Source of the DNA: Paracoccaceae bacterium
GTDB taxonomy: Bacteria > Pseudomonadota > Alphaproteobacteria > Rhodobacterales > Rhodobacteraceae
Assembly: GCA_007131465.1 (NCBI GenBank)
Contig: SLQN01000425.1
Coordinates: 1-6,867, forward strand
Length of the DNA stretch: 6,867 nucleotides
Reading direction: 5' to 3'
Below, in pieces: positions 4,984-6,867 of the stretch (within the stretch, counting starts at the first letter, position 1; the number at the start of each line of letters is the position of its first letter). The notes under the pieces are model-generated. The model was not told the DNA's origin. It made no database searches and was given only the letters and a program-made list of their open reading frames with translations. The translations under genes and the position numbers were made by a program.

Positions 4984-6867
4984 GGGCGCTGGACGCGAAG
5001 ATGCTGCGCGATCTGCGCCGGATATGGGCGCAGACGCTGGCCATTGCGCTGGTGCTGGGCTGTGGGGTCATGGTGCTGGTCGGCGCGCAGGCGACACAGG
5101 CGACCTTGATCCAGACCCAGGCCGCATATTACGAGCGGCACCGTTTCGCGGATGTCTTTGTCGGCGCGACCCGCGCGCCTGCGGATGTGGTTGCCGCCGC
5201 CGCGATGATCCCTGGTGTGGCACAGGCCGAAGGGCGGATCAGCTTTCAGGCGGTGCTGGATATAGACGGCATGGCCGAACCGGCAACCGGGCGCGTCCTG
5301 TCGTTGCCCGTGTCCGGCGCAGGGTTGAACCTGCCGTTGGTCCGGCATGGCCGCCTGCCCGACCCCGACCGCGCAGATGAAGTCGCACTCTCCGAGCCTT
5401 TTGGGAAAATTCACGATCTGACGCCGGGCAGCCGCATTCGGGGCGTGCTGAACGGCCAGTTGCGCGACCTGACGGTGACTGGCTGGGTGCTCAGCCCCGA
5501 ATTCATCTACACGATGCCGCCCGGCGCGATGATGCCGGATGATCGGCGCTACGGCCTGATCTGGATGAACGAGACAGCCGCCGCCGCCGCGATGGATATG
5601 GGCGGTGCCGTCAACGATATCGCCCTGCGCCTGACCCGCGACGGCGACCCGCGCGCGGTGATCGCAGCTCTTGATCTGCTTCTGGACCCTTATGGCGGCA
5701 CTGGCGCCTATGGGCGCGACCGGCAGGTCTCGCACGCCTTCCTTGATGGCGAGTTGAGCCAGTTGGGGGCGATGGCAGCCTTCATGCCGCCGATTTTTCT
5801 GATCGTGGCGGCCTTTCTGGTCAACATGGTGCTGGGTCGCCTGATCGCGATGGAACGGCCGCAGATCGGGTTGCTGAAGGCATTGGGCTATGGGAGGGCT
5901 GAAATTGCCACGCATTACCTGAAGCTGGCAATCCTGATCGGGGTCATCGGGGTGCTGGCGGGATGGGTCTTTGGCTGGTGGATCGCCGATGCCATGATCG
6001 GGCTATATGGCGATTTCTTCCGCTTTCCCTTTATCATCCGCGACTGGGGCACGCAGGCATTGGTGATTTCAGCGGTGCTGGGCATGGCGACAGCGATCCT
6101 GGGGGGGCTGAGGGCGGTCTGGTCGTCCTTGAAATTGCCCCCGGCCGAAGCGATGCAGCCCCCTGCGCCCCCCAGTTTCGCGCGCGGTTTCGCCGACCGA
6201 TGGCTGACCGCGTTGAAGCTGCGGCAAACCACGATGATGATTTTCCGCTCGATTATCCGCTGGCCGGGGCGGGCCGCGATCACGCTGTTCGGGGTTTCGG
6301 CCTCGGTCGGGGTGCTGGTGATGAGCTATTTCATCTTCGACGCAGTCGAGCGGCTGGGCGACAGCGTGTTTCAGCAGGCCAACCGCCAGCAGGTTACGCT
6401 GATGCTGGCGCAAGCCCGGAGCGAACAGGCCATTCTGGACGCACAGGTCTTGCCCGGCGTGATCCGGTCTGAGGGGGCCTTTGCGATGCCGGTGCGGGCT
6501 GTGCATGGCCATCGCAACCGGCTGACGGCGCTGCAAGGCCATTTCCCCGGCACGGAACTGGCGCGGCTGGTCGATGACGCAGGCCGCGTGGTCACGCCGC
6601 CATCAGAGGGCGTGATCCTGCCCGAAATGCTGGCGCGCGCGCTGGAGATCGAGGCCGGGCAGGTCTTGCGGCTGGAAATGCTGGCCGCCCCCCGCACGGT
6701 GCTGACCCTGCCGGTGACAGAGATAATCGCGCAAGGGATGGGGCAGGACGCGCATATTTCAGCCGCTGCCCTGTTCGCGGCGATGGAGAGTGCGCCTCAG
6801 GTGAACATGATCCATCTGGCGGTTCAGGCGGACAGATTGGAGGATCTGAACGCTGCGATCAAGAAGA
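4980..6867 (+). CDS. ABC transporter permease with FtsX domains (C-terminus beyond right edge)
   Basis: The reading frame is open for 629 codons from GTG 4980 and leaves the window. It starts in the overlap GTGA with the ATPase gene; ATG 5001 is an alternative. Residues 15-38 form the first transmembrane helix ([20 protein letters not shown]). A periplasmic domain of about 220 residues follows ([20 protein letters not shown] lies inside it). Then three helices form the first FtsX core (about 265-288, 315-336, 360-382), with the conserved [20 protein letters not shown] between the first two, the expected contact with the ATPase. The linker [10 protein letters not shown] (about 388-397) ends this half. 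A second half begins with [16 protein letters not shown] and a helix at about 430-450, then a second periplasmic domain. Family members with this double layout have close to 780 residues, so roughly 150 including the second FtsX core are missing here. It should work with the preceding ATPase as an exporter or an extractor of membrane-anchored substrates. Confidence 0.92.
   Translation, partial: MRALDAKMLRDLRRIWAQTLAIALVLGCGVMVLVGAQATQATLIQTQAAYYERHRFADVFVGATRAPADVVAAAAMIPGVAQAEGRISFQAVLDIDGMAEPATGRVLSLPVSGAGLNLPLVRHGRLPDPDRADEVALSEPFGKIHDLTPGSRIRGVLNGQLRDLTVTGWVLSPEFIYTMPPGAMMPDDRRYGLIWMNETAAAAAMDMGGAVNDIALRLTRDGDPRAVIAALDLLLDPYGGTGAYGRDRQVSHAFLDGELSQLGAMAAFMPPIFLIVAAFLVNMVLGRLIAMERPQIGLLKALGYGRAEIATHYLKLAILIGVIGVLAGWVFGWWIADAMIGLYGDFFRFPFIIRDWGTQALVISAVLGMATAILGGLRAVWSSLKLPPAEAMQPPAPPSFARGFADRWLTALKLRQTTMMIFRSIIRWPGRAAITLFGVSASVGVLVMSYFIFDAVERLGDSVFQQANRQQVTLMLAQARSEQAILDAQVLPGVIRSEGAFAMPVRAVHGHRNRLTALQGHFPGTELARLVDDAGRVVTPPSEGVILPEMLARALEIEAGQVLRLEMLAAPRTVLTLPVTEIIAQGMGQDAHISAAALFAAMESAPQVNMIHLAVQADRLEDLNAAIKK

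Noticed and set aside
4806..5915. 369-codon open frame on the minus strand
   Set aside because: It is antisense to the ABC ATPase and permease genes, whose motifs are unambiguous. The product is rich in His, Arg and Gln, typical of a shadow of a GC-rich gene.

Overview
The window most likely comes from an alphaproteobacterium of the Rhodobacterales/Roseobacter type. This is an inference from high GC, GC-rich third codon positions, a TRAP-transporter remnant, a DUF882 peptidase, an FNR-type box and a double-FtsX exporter, which are all common in that group. No rRNA, tRNA, CRISPR array or complete insertion sequence is visible.

Left part (1-1088, minus strand): the N-terminal part of a probably very large surface or secreted protein of the LEPR-XLL type, running off the left edge. 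It carries LEPRYLLSADL near its start, followed by Gly/Asp-rich, beta-helix-like sequence resembling filamentous haemagglutinin-type adhesins. A basic leader with a good ribosome binding site lies directly upstream but in another reading frame. The two frames would join cleanly if one base were lost from a run of five C, so the gene is frameshifted or misread there.

Middle part (1089-4213): a loosely packed, partly decayed region. It holds a regulatory-looking AT-richer spacer, a 16-bp tandem duplication (1488-1519), an unassigned open stretch (1520-1741), a secreted DUF4344-family protein whose HExxH zinc motif reads RExxR (1864-2895), a frameshifted fragment of a TRAP transporter large permease (DctM; about 2972-3220), an intact exported DUF882/M15-type peptidase (3310-3867), and a gene-free stretch with several inverted repeats (3868-4213).

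Right part (4214-6867): an FNR/CRP-type palindrome and a -10-like element sit directly in front of an ABC ATPase of the LolD/MacB type (4261-4983). Its stop overlaps the GTG start of a long FtsX-type permease (4980 to beyond the right edge). The two should form one exporter or lipid/lipoprotein-extracting complex in the inner membrane. The promoter geometry predicts oxygen- or nitric-oxide-responsive expression and a nearly leaderless mRNA.

The strongest points for follow-up are the frameshift that splits the LEPR-XLL leader, the RExxR pseudo-metallopeptidase, the FNR-type leaderless promoter and the DctM remnant. No clearly new multi-gene system can be claimed from the sequence alone.
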